44,106 bases of DNA from Deltaproteobacteria bacterium (GTDB taxonomy: Bacteria > Desulfobacterota > Desulfarculia > Adiutricales > Adiutricaceae), in assembly GCA_031269825.1 (NCBI GenBank), contig JAISYP010000103.1:1-44106 (forward strand), read 5' to 3'. Position 1 is the stretch's first letter. Each line of letters begins with the position of its first letter. The notes under the pieces were generated by a model. That model saw only the letters and a program-made list of their open reading frames with translations, was not told the DNA's origin and did not search any database. Below are positions 26,079 to 33,983 of this stretch, piece by piece. The position numbers and the translations under genes are program-made.

Positions 26079-26966
26079 ATGGATTCGTTAATCGCTCCCC
26101 CCGCCACCCCAGAAGGGGCCGTGACCAAGATTGAGTTTCGGAACATCCAAAAGGTCTACCGGGTCAAGAAAGAAAACGGCGGTGGCTATGATGATTTCGT
26201 GGTCTTAAAAGATTTTAACCTAGATGTTTACGCTGGGGAATTCTTGACCTTAGTGGGGCCATCGGGGTGCGGCAAATCGACCCTCTTGGATCTATTGGCT
26301 GGCCTTATCCCTCTGTCGGGCGGGGAGATCCGGATAGACGGGCGGATCATTGACGGCCCAGCCATGGATCGCGGTTTTGTCATGCAGGCTTACGCCCTGT
26401 TTCCTTGGTTAAACGTCCAGGCCAACGTGGAGTTTGGGTTGACCATTAAAAAGGTGCCCAAAAAGGAGCGTCGGGCGATCAGCGGACATTTTTTGGAACT
26501 GGTCGGGCTCACCGCTTTCGCCAACCGCTATCCCCACGAGCTTTCCGGCGGCATGAAACAGCGCGTGGCCATCGCCCGGGCCTTGGCTTTTGATCCAGAG
26601 GTTTTGTTGATGGACGAGCCCTTCGCGGCTTTAGACGCGCAAACTCGAGAGACGCTGCAGGATGAGCTTTTGGATCTGTGGGAAAAAACCGGTAAAACCG
26701 TGGTCTTTGTCACCCACTCCATTGATGAGGCGGTTTACTTGGCCGATCGCATCGCGGTTCTGGCCTCCAACCCCGGGCGTCTGATTGAGTTGGTCAACAT
26801 TAAGCTTAGTCGGCCCCGTCAGGGCAGTCGCGGGTCAGCCGAGTTTGGTTGGATCCGTCACAAAATCTGGCGGTATCTACAAAATGACGAAGGCGGCCAG
26901 GAACCAATTCCTGAATTGGGCGTCCCGAACGTGGCTGAGGTCATTGACTCGCGGGCGGCCTTATGA
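26079..26966 (+). CDS. NitT/TauT-family ABC importer ATPase
   Basis: This 295-residue nucleotide-binding subunit resembles the SsuB/TauB/NrtD group. Walker A is GPSGCGKST (60-68), the Q-loop is Q103, the signature is LSGGMKQ (155-161), Walker B is VLLMDEP (175-181) and the switch is H213. The Q-loop context (VMQAYALFPWLNVQANVEFG) is typical of this group. About 50 residues extend past the usual end (RPRQGSRGSAEFGW and an acidic tail). It powers the two permeases that follow. Related transporters carry sulfonates, taurine, nitrate, cyanate or thiamine precursors, so the family does not fix the substrate. Confidence 0.9.
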   Translation: MDSLIAPPATPEGAVTKIEFRNIQKVYRVKKENGGGYDDFVVLKDFNLDVYAGEFLTLVGPSGCGKSTLLDLLAGLIPLSGGEIRIDGRIIDGPAMDRGFVMQAYALFPWLNVQANVEFGLTIKKVPKKERRAISGHFLELVGLTAFANRYPHELSGGMKQRVAIARALAFDPEVLLMDEPFAALDAQTRETLQDELLDLWEKTGKTVVFVTHSIDEAVYLADRIAVLASNPGRLIELVNIKLSRPRQGSRGSAEFGWIRHKIWRYLQNDEGGQEPIPELGVPNVAEVIDSRAAL

Positions 26967-27000
26967 GCTCCCCTCGAGCTAGAGACGAAGGAGAGCCTCC

Positions 27001-27873
27001 ATGTCAACTAAGACCGCCGACGCCCAGGTGGCTATCGCCAACCCGGCTTTGACCGCGACCAAAGTCAATCCGGGGGCGAGTTTGCCCATCGGGAAAGTCT
27101 TAAAACCCCTAGGCGCTTTTTTCCGCGGTTTCGCCATTATTTTTATCATCATCGGCCTGTGGGAGGCTTTCCCGCGTTTTGGCTGGATCGATCCCTTTCT
27201 TTTGCCCCGTTTTAGCGACGTGGTCACCGGATTTTTCACGTTGTTAAAGACGGGCGAGTTTTTTAAGCATTTTAACGTCAGTATCGCGCGCATCAGCAGT
27301 GGTTTTTTTGGTGGTTTATGCTTGGCCATCCCCATCGGAATTTTCATGGGCTGGTTTAAGACCTTTGAGGAGTATGTCAATCCACTGGTGGAGGCTTGCC
27401 GAAACTCCTCGGTTTTAACGCTCTACCCGATCTTTATATTATTGTTTGGGATTGGCGAGCAGGCCAAAATAGCCATCATCATGTGGGGCACGACCTGGGT
27501 GGTGCTTTTAAACACCATCGCCGGGGTCAAGAACGTGGACTCGGTTTTAATCAAATCCGCCCGCTCCATGGGGGTAGGCGATTTAACCCTCTTGTGGAAA
27601 GTCATTCTCCCGGCCGCCACCCCCTCCATCATCACCGGGATTCGCCTGGGGGCGGCCAACTCCATCTTGATCCTCATCGCCGCGGAAATGATTGGCTCTA
27701 ACTCCGGGTTGGGCTTTATGATCTTTTATTTTGAGGCCCGATACGCTATCCCGGAAATGTACGCGGGGGTCATATTCTTAGCCCTAATGGGCGTGACCGT
27801 CCACGAGATTCTCTGCCGCGTGGAAAGCTATTTAACTAGTTGGCATGAGAAATCCATCTATTTCGGGACCTAA
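27001..27873 (+). CDS. NitT/TauT-family ABC permease, first
   Basis: This 290-residue BPD_transp_1 permease has about six membrane helices. After a 35-residue cytoplasmic extension come IIFIIIGLWEAFPRFGWID and the EAA-loop region KSARSMGVGDLTLLWKVILP, which contacts the ATPase. AANSILILIAAEMIGSNSGL and FMIFYFEARYAIPEMYAGVI are family signatures. GAAGGAGAG precedes ATG 27001; it starts 34 bases after the ATPase gene. It pairs with the next, different permease, implying a heterodimeric channel; relatives such as SsuC usually homodimerise. Confidence 0.9.
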   Translation: MSTKTADAQVAIANPALTATKVNPGASLPIGKVLKPLGAFFRGFAIIFIIIGLWEAFPRFGWIDPFLLPRFSDVVTGFFTLLKTGEFFKHFNVSIARISSGFFGGLCLAIPIGIFMGWFKTFEEYVNPLVEACRNSSVLTLYPIFILLFGIGEQAKIAIIMWGTTWVVLLNTIAGVKNVDSVLIKSARSMGVGDLTLLWKVILPAATPSIITGIRLGAANSILILIAAEMIGSNSGLGFMIFYFEARYAIPEMYAGVIFLALMGVTVHEILCRVESYLTSWHEKSIYFGT

Positions 27874-27885
27874 GGAGAGCTAAAC

Positions 27886-28671
27886 ATGAGCGCGATAACG
27901 GCCCGAAGGGGCTATTTGGGCCCCCAATTTATTTTTCGAAAGACGGTGGCCATCGGGACATTTCTGTTGATTTGGCAGATCTTCCCCACGTTAGGAATAA
28001 TTAGTCCCAGAACCTTACCGCCTTTATCCGAGGTTTTGGCGCGGTTATGGGAGATCAGTTTTAATGGGGAATTAAAAGTCCATATCGCCATTAGCCTAAA
28101 AAGATCGCTTACCGGTTATTTAGCGGCGGTAACCGTGGCTATCCCCTTAGGGTTTATGATGGTCTGGTCGAAAAAAGTCCATCAGTTTTTTAACCCCATT
28201 GTCCAGCTTTTCCGGAATACCTCGTCCTTAGCCCTTTATCCGGTGGTTCTTTTGATTTTTGGGATTGGCGAGACGGCGAAATTTATCATTATTTTCTGGA
28301 CAGCGGCGTGGCCATTATTAATAAGCGTCATTGACGGAGTGCGAGCGGTCGACGTTATTTACGTGAAAGCCGCCAAATCCATGAGTATTTCCACTTTGGC
28401 GTTATTTTTCCGAGTGATATTGCCCTCCACCATACCTTATATCCTCACGGGTTTGCGGATCAGCGCCACGCGCTCCATGGTGGCCTTAGTGGCCGCCGAG
28501 ATGCTGGGAGCTAGCTCTGGCTTGGGTTTTTTGATTTTTGACACCCAGCACAAAGACGAGATCGCCAAGATGTACGCGGCCATTATCACCCTGATTTCCA
28601 TGGGCATGTTGGTCAACTTCGGTTTAGCCAGGCTGGAAAAAAGGCTAACGGTTTGGAAAAGGTCAAGCTAA
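27886..28671 (+). CDS. NitT/TauT-family ABC permease, second
   Basis: This 261-residue BPD_transp_1 permease is homologous to the preceding one but clearly diverged. The coupling loop reads KAAKSMSISTLALFFRVILP, and SMVALVAAEMLGASSGLGF with the tail LISMGMLVNFGLARLEKRL completes the family pattern. The AAGGAGAG ribosome site lies in the 12-base gap after the first permease. The two permeases and ATPase lack an adjoining binding-protein gene; candidates lie 10.6-15.3 kb downstream beyond the dehydratase array. Confidence 0.9.
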   Translation: MSAITARRGYLGPQFIFRKTVAIGTFLLIWQIFPTLGIISPRTLPPLSEVLARLWEISFNGELKVHIAISLKRSLTGYLAAVTVAIPLGFMMVWSKKVHQFFNPIVQLFRNTSSLALYPVVLLIFGIGETAKFIIIFWTAAWPLLISVIDGVRAVDVIYVKAAKSMSISTLALFFRVILPSTIPYILTGLRISATRSMVALVAAEMLGASSGLGFLIFDTQHKDEIAKMYAAIITLISMGMLVNFGLARLEKRLTVWKRSS

Positions 28672-28762
28672 AATTTTCCGCTTTTAATTGACCAAGAATG
28701 GTCGCCAATTTTAAGAACATAACGGCTTATCGATAATTATAGCCATCCATCGGAGTAGATTT

Positions 28763-30790
28763 ATGAAATTCGCGGATGTTATCGCCCCAAAACTGGTTAA
28801 TGACCTAAATGGGCCGCCCGTGGCTGGGATTGACGTGGGCTCGCGGCAGGCCAAAGGCGTGTTGCTCAAGGATGGGCTAATTTACGCCATCCAAGCGGCT
28901 ACCGACATCAACATGCAAAGGACGGCCGACAATTTATTGGTTGAGCTTTTGGCCGTGGCTAACCTTAAGTACGAGGAGCTCAGTTATATTGTGGGCACCG
29001 GCTATGGCCGGGTGGCCATGTCTTTTCCCTCGATCCCCCATCAGATAGTCACCGAGATTTCTTGTCACGCCTTAGGGGTGCATTATTTAGATCCCCAGGT
29101 TAAGACCATCATTGATATTGGCGGTCAGGATTCTAAGAGCGTCAAAGTCGACCCAGAGACCGGCCGGGTGGTTAGCTTTGTCATGAACGACAAATGCGCC
29201 GCGGGCACTGGGCGGTTTTTAGAAAAAGTGGCCCAGCTACTGGATCTGGATTTGAGTCAACTGGGGCCCATTTCTCTGGAAACGAAAACGCCGGCCGAGA
29301 TTTCCAGTCAATGCGTGGTTTTCGCGGAATCGGAAGTGGTTTCTTTAAGGGCCAAAGGTTCCACCCCAGCCGACATCGCGGCGGGCATTCACTTGGCCAC
29401 CGCTCGACGGGTCAAGAACCTGTTGTCGCGGGTCGGCATTGAGCCCAATCTGGCCTTTTCCGGGGGCGTGTCCAACAACGTGGGCATGCGTAAGGCCATT
29501 GAGGATCTGGTGGGTTACCCGGTCGCAAGCTTAAAGTTAGACGCCGTTTTCGCCGGGGCTTTGGGGGCCGCCATCCACGCCCGTCAGTTCGCTAATACCA
29601 CCACGACCCAGGTCATTAAACCCGTGGAGGAAAATAGCGTGAGTCTGTCGGAAATCATTCACGAAGTCAATCGGCATCAGGCGGCCATTGTGGCCGGAGC
29701 CACTGGGCGACATAGCGTCGGTTACATCTGCTCTTACACGCCCCTGGAACTAATGAGCGCGGCCGCGATTAACTACGTTCGTCTTTTTAAAATGGGCTCC
29801 ACCGAGATCGTGGCCAGCGGCGAGCAGATCACCCAAAGCGTTTTCTGCGACTTTACCAAAAGTATCCTCGGGGCTTTTAAAGAAGGCGTTCCCTTAAATA
29901 AAGCCATGGAGAAGGTCTATACTTTCTACACCTGCGATTGTATCAAAAAGGTGGGGGAAGCCATTGGCGACTTTTTTGGGCCATCGGAGATCTATAACCT
30001 GCCTCGTCTAAGGCACAAGGAATCGAGTCGGGAATACTACCGAACCGAGATCGTTAACTTTAAAGAAGATTTGGAAAAGTTGACGGGCCGGGCCATTAGC
30101 GATGAGGACGTTGGCGATCGGATTAAACTTTATAATCTTGTCCGCAAAACCTTAAAAAAGATTTCCGATCTGCGCAAACGAGATTATCCGCCTATAAAAG
30201 GGCGCGATTTTCTGGACGCGGCTCAGGCTCTTTTCTATTTACCGCCGGATCGACTGTTGACGTTGTATGAGGATCTGTATCACCGGCTGAGCGCGGTGGC
30301 CAGTTTTGATCAAAAGCCGCCCATCCGGTTGATGATGGCCGGCGGTATCGTGGCCGACGGGGATAGAAGGCTTTTGGAAATTGTCGAGGATTCGTTGGGA
30401 GCGCGGATCGTCATTGAGGATCACTGCACCGGGGCCCGCAACGTTAGCTTCCAGATCAATGAGACCATTGACCCCTACACGGCCTTGGCCAGTGGTTATC
30501 TGGATCAGTCCCCCTGCACTCGGATGAAGCCTTTGGAAGAGCGCATCCATATCTCTGGGCGGTTGGCCCAGGAATTTAACGTGGACGGCATATTGTACGT
30601 CTATCTGAAGTTCTGCCCCTGCTACGGTCAAGTTAAACACGAGTTTTTCCAGCATTTCCAGGCCCTGGGTATCCCGGTTCTAGAAGTGGCCCTGGATTAC
30701 TCCAAAAGCGATCAAGGCCAGTTAAAGACGCGTTTGGAAGCCTTTATAGAGGTTTTAAACGAGCGCGATCGCGTCAGGAAAATCGCCTAA
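28763..30790 (+). CDS. fusion of dehydratase activator ATPase and 2-hydroxyacyl-CoA dehydratase D-component
   Basis: Residues 20-275 form an HgdC/BadF-type ATPase: GIDVGSRQAKG, IDIGGQDSKSVK, NDKCAAGTGRFLE (Cys145), SSQCVVFAESEV (Cys184) and SGGVSNNVGM. The two Cys bind the [4Fe-4S] cluster shared by the activator dimer in this family. Residues about 315-675 form an HgdB-like D-component with GYICSYTPLELMSAA (Cys323), FCDF (362), YTCDCIKK (391, 393), EDHCTGARN (555) and KFCPCYGQVKHEF (618, 620). In the classic enzymes activator and dehydratase are separate chains; ATP hydrolysis by the activator pushes an electron to the dehydratase cluster. A GGAG site precedes ATG 28763, 91 bases after the permeases. 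Substrate unknown. Confidence 0.88.
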   Translation: MKFADVIAPKLVNDLNGPPVAGIDVGSRQAKGVLLKDGLIYAIQAATDINMQRTADNLLVELLAVANLKYEELSYIVGTGYGRVAMSFPSIPHQIVTEISCHALGVHYLDPQVKTIIDIGGQDSKSVKVDPETGRVVSFVMNDKCAAGTGRFLEKVAQLLDLDLSQLGPISLETKTPAEISSQCVVFAESEVVSLRAKGSTPADIAAGIHLATARRVKNLLSRVGIEPNLAFSGGVSNNVGMRKAIEDLVGYPVASLKLDAVFAGALGAAIHARQFANTTTTQVIKPVEENSVSLSEIIHEVNRHQAAIVAGATGRHSVGYICSYTPLELMSAAAINYVRLFKMGSTEIVASGEQITQSVFCDFTKSILGAFKEGVPLNKAMEKVYTFYTCDCIKKVGEAIGDFFGPSEIYNLPRLRHKESSREYYRTEIVNFKEDLEKLTGRAISDEDVGDRIKLYNLVRKTLKKISDLRKRDYPPIKGRDFLDAAQALFYLPPDRLLTLYEDLYHRLSAVASFDQKPPIRLMMAGGIVADGDRRLLEIVEDSLGARIVIEDHCTGARNVSFQINETIDPYTALASGYLDQSPCTRMKPLEERIHISGRLAQEFNVDGILYVYLKFCPCYGQVKHEFFQHFQALGIPVLEVALDYSKSDQGQLKTRLEAFIEVLNERDRVRKIA

Positions 30791-30918
30791 AGGGCGACAC
30801 GAGGCTTGGCGGATGGGGCCTGGCCCAGTTTGGGCGTGGTTATGGCCAGGGCTGGTCTATTTTTGATTAGCGCGAGCTTTCTTTAATAGACAGGCTAGCC
30901 CCTCAGGAGGGCTACCCC

Positions 30919-30998
30919 TAGTCGAGCTAACTTTAATAGTCGAGCTAACTGTATAGTCGACTTAACTTTTAGCCTAGTAAATTTAGTTTAGTAAATTT
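30919..30998. repeat. short direct repeats upstream of the dehydratase array
   Basis: TAGTCGAGCTAACT occurs at 30919-30932 and 30937-30950 and as TAGTCGACTTAACT at 30954-30967 (spacing 18 and 17 bases). TAGTAAATTT follows twice at 30975-30984 and 30989-30998. They occupy the 245-base gap before the first array gene and look like regulator sites or replication-slippage products. Confidence 0.6.
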
Positions 30999-31035
30999 CT
31001 ACCCGGGCCAACGTCGCCCAACAATAAGGTGTCTG

Positions 31036-32293
31036 ATGACCGTCGCCTTAAAACATATTGAGGAACCGGAGGAAATTAACTCCCAAAAAGAGTACGTCAA
31101 TTACTCCAAATCAGTTCATGATTACTCGCCCGCCATCAAAAGGCTTTTGGATCTGTCCGAGGATTACGCGCCTGGGGCGGAGAGAGCTTTTAAGGACGGT
31201 CATCCGGCGGTTTGGCGCCAGGCCAATAATTTTGTCCCGCCGCTCCTTTATTCCTTGGGGGTCACCCCGGTGGCTTATGGCTAGATGGGCCGTTACAGCG
31301 CCAAGGAAGATATGTTGATCGCGGAGGATATTTATCAGTTCCCCGTGGAAACTTGCTCCATGGTCAAATGCGTGGTGGCCCAGTGGCATAAAAGGATTGG
31401 CTCCACCACCATCAAGCGGATTTTAGGCAATTCCTCGGCCTGCGAGCCCTTTAATCTGTCCTGGGAGATCATGAAAAAGCGCGGTTACGATGTCTATAAC
31501 AATGAGGTCATCTATCGCGGGCCCACGGTGGAGGGGGCCAGACTTGAGCGACTGGTTAAGTTCACCATGGGGCAGATCCTGGACGTGGCCGAGTGGTTAA
31601 CCGGTCAACGCCGAGTGGTTAACCGGTCAACGCCGAGTGGACGAAGAAAAGTTAAAGGTGGAGATTGTTCGGAAAAACCGTCTTTTGGGCAAATTAAGGC
31701 GGGTTTTAGAGTTAAGGAGAACCCATCCTTTTTACATGAAAACCTTGGCCATCATCTTGACCTTAAACGTGGGGCTCAACAACTATTTCGGTAAACCCGA
31801 GCCGTACGAAGAGGCCATCGACGCTTTGATCGCGGAACTGGAAAAGGCCCCTGTCCAAGAAAAGGATCTGAAAACGGTCATTCCCTTGGTCTGGGGTGGT
31901 CCCACCGGCCAGGAGTTTGGGGTTTACGAGGCCATTGACCAGGCCGGCGGGGCTTTATTGGGTTTAAGGAGCGTGCCTTTCCGGTTGTACCGAGAAGACT
32001 TGCCGCCTTTGGAGTCCTTGGCCCGGTGGATTTACGATAACTCCACCGCTGGGGCGGGCGTGTACGCGCGCCACGTTTTGGAATCGGAAGTGGACAGGCT
32101 TCAAGCTCGGGGGGTTATTCTTTATGGCTATATTGGCTGCTCCTTCGCCTCGGTGGATCGGGAGATGTGGCGACGGTATTTTCACGAAAAAGGTTTAGCT
32201 TGTATCAATTTGGAGGGGTCGTTCCAAACCGGGGCCCCCTCGGGTCAAGTTTTAACGAGGGTGAAAGCCTTCGTGGAAATGTTGGCCGCTTAA
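31036..32293 (+). pseudogene. dehydratase-like copy 1, inactivated
   Basis: It is a full-length homologue of the 411-residue copies downstream, closest at the N-terminus to copy 5 (shared LKHI, EPEEIN and SVHDYSPAIKRL). It is broken twice. TAG at 31282-31284 replaces the Glu codon found in all intact copies (xEMGRYS), and a 22-base tandem duplication at 31588-31631 shifts the frame. Removing the duplicate restores DVAEWLTGQRRVDEEKLKVE. The first conserved Cys is also changed (VWRQANNF rather than VWCQANNF). An AAGGTG ribosome site remains before ATG 31036, and the rest of the sequence is well kept, so inactivation looks recent. Confidence 0.85.
31588..31631 (+). repeat. 22-base tandem duplication that shifts the frame of copy 1
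   Basis: The unit GCCGAGTGGTTAACCGGTCAAC lies at 31588-31609 and again, identical, at 31610-31631; the third partial unit GCCGAGTGG follows. Other copies have one unit. Confidence 0.95.
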
Positions 32294-32342
32294 TTTTAAT
32301 TTTATCGGCCCTCCTGGCCGTCCTTATGGAAAGAGAATTTTC

Positions 32343-33578
32343 ATGCCCCAAGCTTTAAGGAAAGTGGTTGATCCTGAGGATATCGCTAGTCAGAGTGACT
32401 ATATAGCTTACTCTAAGTCGGTTCACGCTCATTCCCCGGCTATCCAAAGGCTTTTGGATCTGTCGGAGGATTACGTGCCCGGGGCCGAGAGGGGCTATAA
32501 GGCCGGAAAACCGGCGGTTTGGTGTCAGGCTAACAATTTTGTGCCCGTTCTTCTTTATTCTCTAGGGGTCGTTCCCGTGGCCTATAACGAGATGGGCCGT
32601 TACAGCGCCAAGGAGGATATGCTCATCGCCGAGGATTTTTATCAATTCCCGGTGGAGACCTGCTCTATGGTCAAATGCACGGTGGCTCAATGGCACAAAA
32701 GGCTCAACGCCGGAACCATCGATCGGATCCTAGGCAGTTCCTCGGCCTGCGAGCCGTTTAACTTGGCTTGGGAGATCATGCGCCAGCGCGGTTATGACGT
32801 TTTTAACAACGATGTCATCTACCGAGGCCCCACGGTCACGGGCGAAAGGCTGGAGCGCTTGGTGGAGTTCACCATTACCCAGATATTGGATGTCGCCGAG
32901 TGGCTAACTGGCCAGAGAAAGGTGGACGATGACAAATTAAAGGTGGAGATAGCCAGGAAAAACCGTCTTTTAGGAAAACTAAGGCAAGTTTTGGAGCTTA
33001 GGCGAAGCCATCCTTTCTATATGAAGACCCTGGCCATCATCTTGACCTTGAACGTGGGGCTCAATAACTACTTCGGGAAACCCCAGGCTTACGAGGCGGC
33101 CATCGACGATTTGATCCTGGAGCTGGAAAACGCCCCGATCAACGAAAAAGAGATTAAAGCGGCCATCCCCTTGGTCTGGGCCGGGGGCACTGGCCAGGAG
33201 TTTGGGATTTACGAGGCCATAGATTTAGCCGGTGGGGCCTTATTGGGCTTAAGGAGCGTCCCTTTCCGGTTGTATCGGGAGGACGTCCCGCCTTTAGAGT
33301 CCATGGCCCGGTGGATTTACGACAACTCCATCGCTGGGGCGGGGGTTTACGCGCGGAATGTTTTGGATTCTGAAGTGGAGCGGCTTAAGGCCCGAGGGGT
33401 CATCCTTTATGGGTATATTGGCTGTTCTTTCGCCTCGGTGGATCGGGAGATGTGGCGACGTTTTTTTCACGACAAAGGGCTGGCCTGCATCAATTTGGAA
33501 GGCTCGTTCCAAACCGGGTCGCCCTCGGGTCAAGTGTTAACTAGAATCAAGGCCTTCGTGGAAATGTTGGCCGCTTGA
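32343..33578 (+). CDS. single-subunit 2-hydroxyacyl-CoA dehydratase-like Fe-S protein, copy 2
   Basis: This 411-residue member of the HgdB/BcrB-C (dehydratase D-component) superfamily shows GRYSAKEDMLIAEDFYQFPV and ETCSMVKCTVAQWHKR. The centre has FYMKTLAIILTLNVGLNNYF, and the C-terminus has GYIGCSFASVDREMWRRFF and GLACINLEGSFQTG. Cys61, 107, 112, 136, 361 and 382 are kept in all intact copies. Family members hold an iron-sulfur cluster that receives ATP-activated electrons from an activator. Classic enzymes need two different subunits; here only this type occurs, apart from the upstream fusion, so a homodimer is possible. A GGAAAGAG site precedes ATG 32343. It could be a dehydratase or a reductase. 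Confidence 0.85.
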   Translation: MPQALRKVVDPEDIASQSDYIAYSKSVHAHSPAIQRLLDLSEDYVPGAERGYKAGKPAVWCQANNFVPVLLYSLGVVPVAYNEMGRYSAKEDMLIAEDFYQFPVETCSMVKCTVAQWHKRLNAGTIDRILGSSSACEPFNLAWEIMRQRGYDVFNNDVIYRGPTVTGERLERLVEFTITQILDVAEWLTGQRKVDDDKLKVEIARKNRLLGKLRQVLELRRSHPFYMKTLAIILTLNVGLNNYFGKPQAYEAAIDDLILELENAPINEKEIKAAIPLVWAGGTGQEFGIYEAIDLAGGALLGLRSVPFRLYREDVPPLESMARWIYDNSIAGAGVYARNVLDSEVERLKARGVILYGYIGCSFASVDREMWRRFFHDKGLACINLEGSFQTGSPSGQVLTRIKAFVEMLAA

Positions 33579-33625
33579 GCCCTTAACGCGCGGCGAAAAA
33601 TTAGCCGCTTTAATTGAGGCCCCCC

Positions 33626-33896
33626 ATGCCTAACTCTTTAAAGAGTTTTGATGTTCCAAAGGACATCGCTAGTCAAAGCGCCTATATAGCTGACTCTAAA
33701 TCCGTCCACGGTTACTCGCCAGCCATCGTTAGACTTTTGGAATTGTCGAAAGATTACGCGGTAGGCGGTAATCGGGCTTTTAAGGCGGGCAAATCGGCCC
33801 TCTGGCGTCAAGCCAATAATTTCGCGCCCGCTCTACTCATTAGGTATTATTCCGGCCGCGTCCGGCCAGAGGGGTCGTTATAGCTCCAAGGAGGAT
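33626..33896 (+). pseudogene. dehydratase-like copy 3, truncated remnant
   Basis: It keeps about 90 N-terminal codons (SFDVPKDIASQSAYIADSKS, HGYSPAIVRLLELSKDYAVG, ALWRQANNFAPALL). A deletion of a few bases then changes frame to LGIIPAASGQRGRYSSKED, after which homology stops. About 300 codons are missing before copy 4 begins. The first conserved Cys is Arg (WRQ), as in broken copy 1. Confidence 0.85.
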
Positions 33897-33983
33897 TGGT
33901 CGCTCCCTCGCCTTGGCCGGCTCGTTTTAGACAGGGAGCCCCACTGGTTAAGAAAAAAGAGCTATCCCTATAAGGAGGATCGT

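Noticed and set aside
26079-28671. Naming the importer as a taurine, sulfonate or nitrate transporter
   Set aside because: The subunits belong to the broad NitT/TauT group, but no desulfonation or nitrate-assimilation genes are nearby; substrate left open.
30919-30998. CRISPR array
   Set aside because: Repeats are too short and too closely spaced, there are no unique spacers of normal length and no cas genes.
31282-31284. TAG in dehydratase copy 1 as a pyrrolysine codon
   Set aside because: All intact copies have Glu here, the change is one base from GAG, and the same gene carries a separate frameshifting duplication; ordinary inactivation is simpler.
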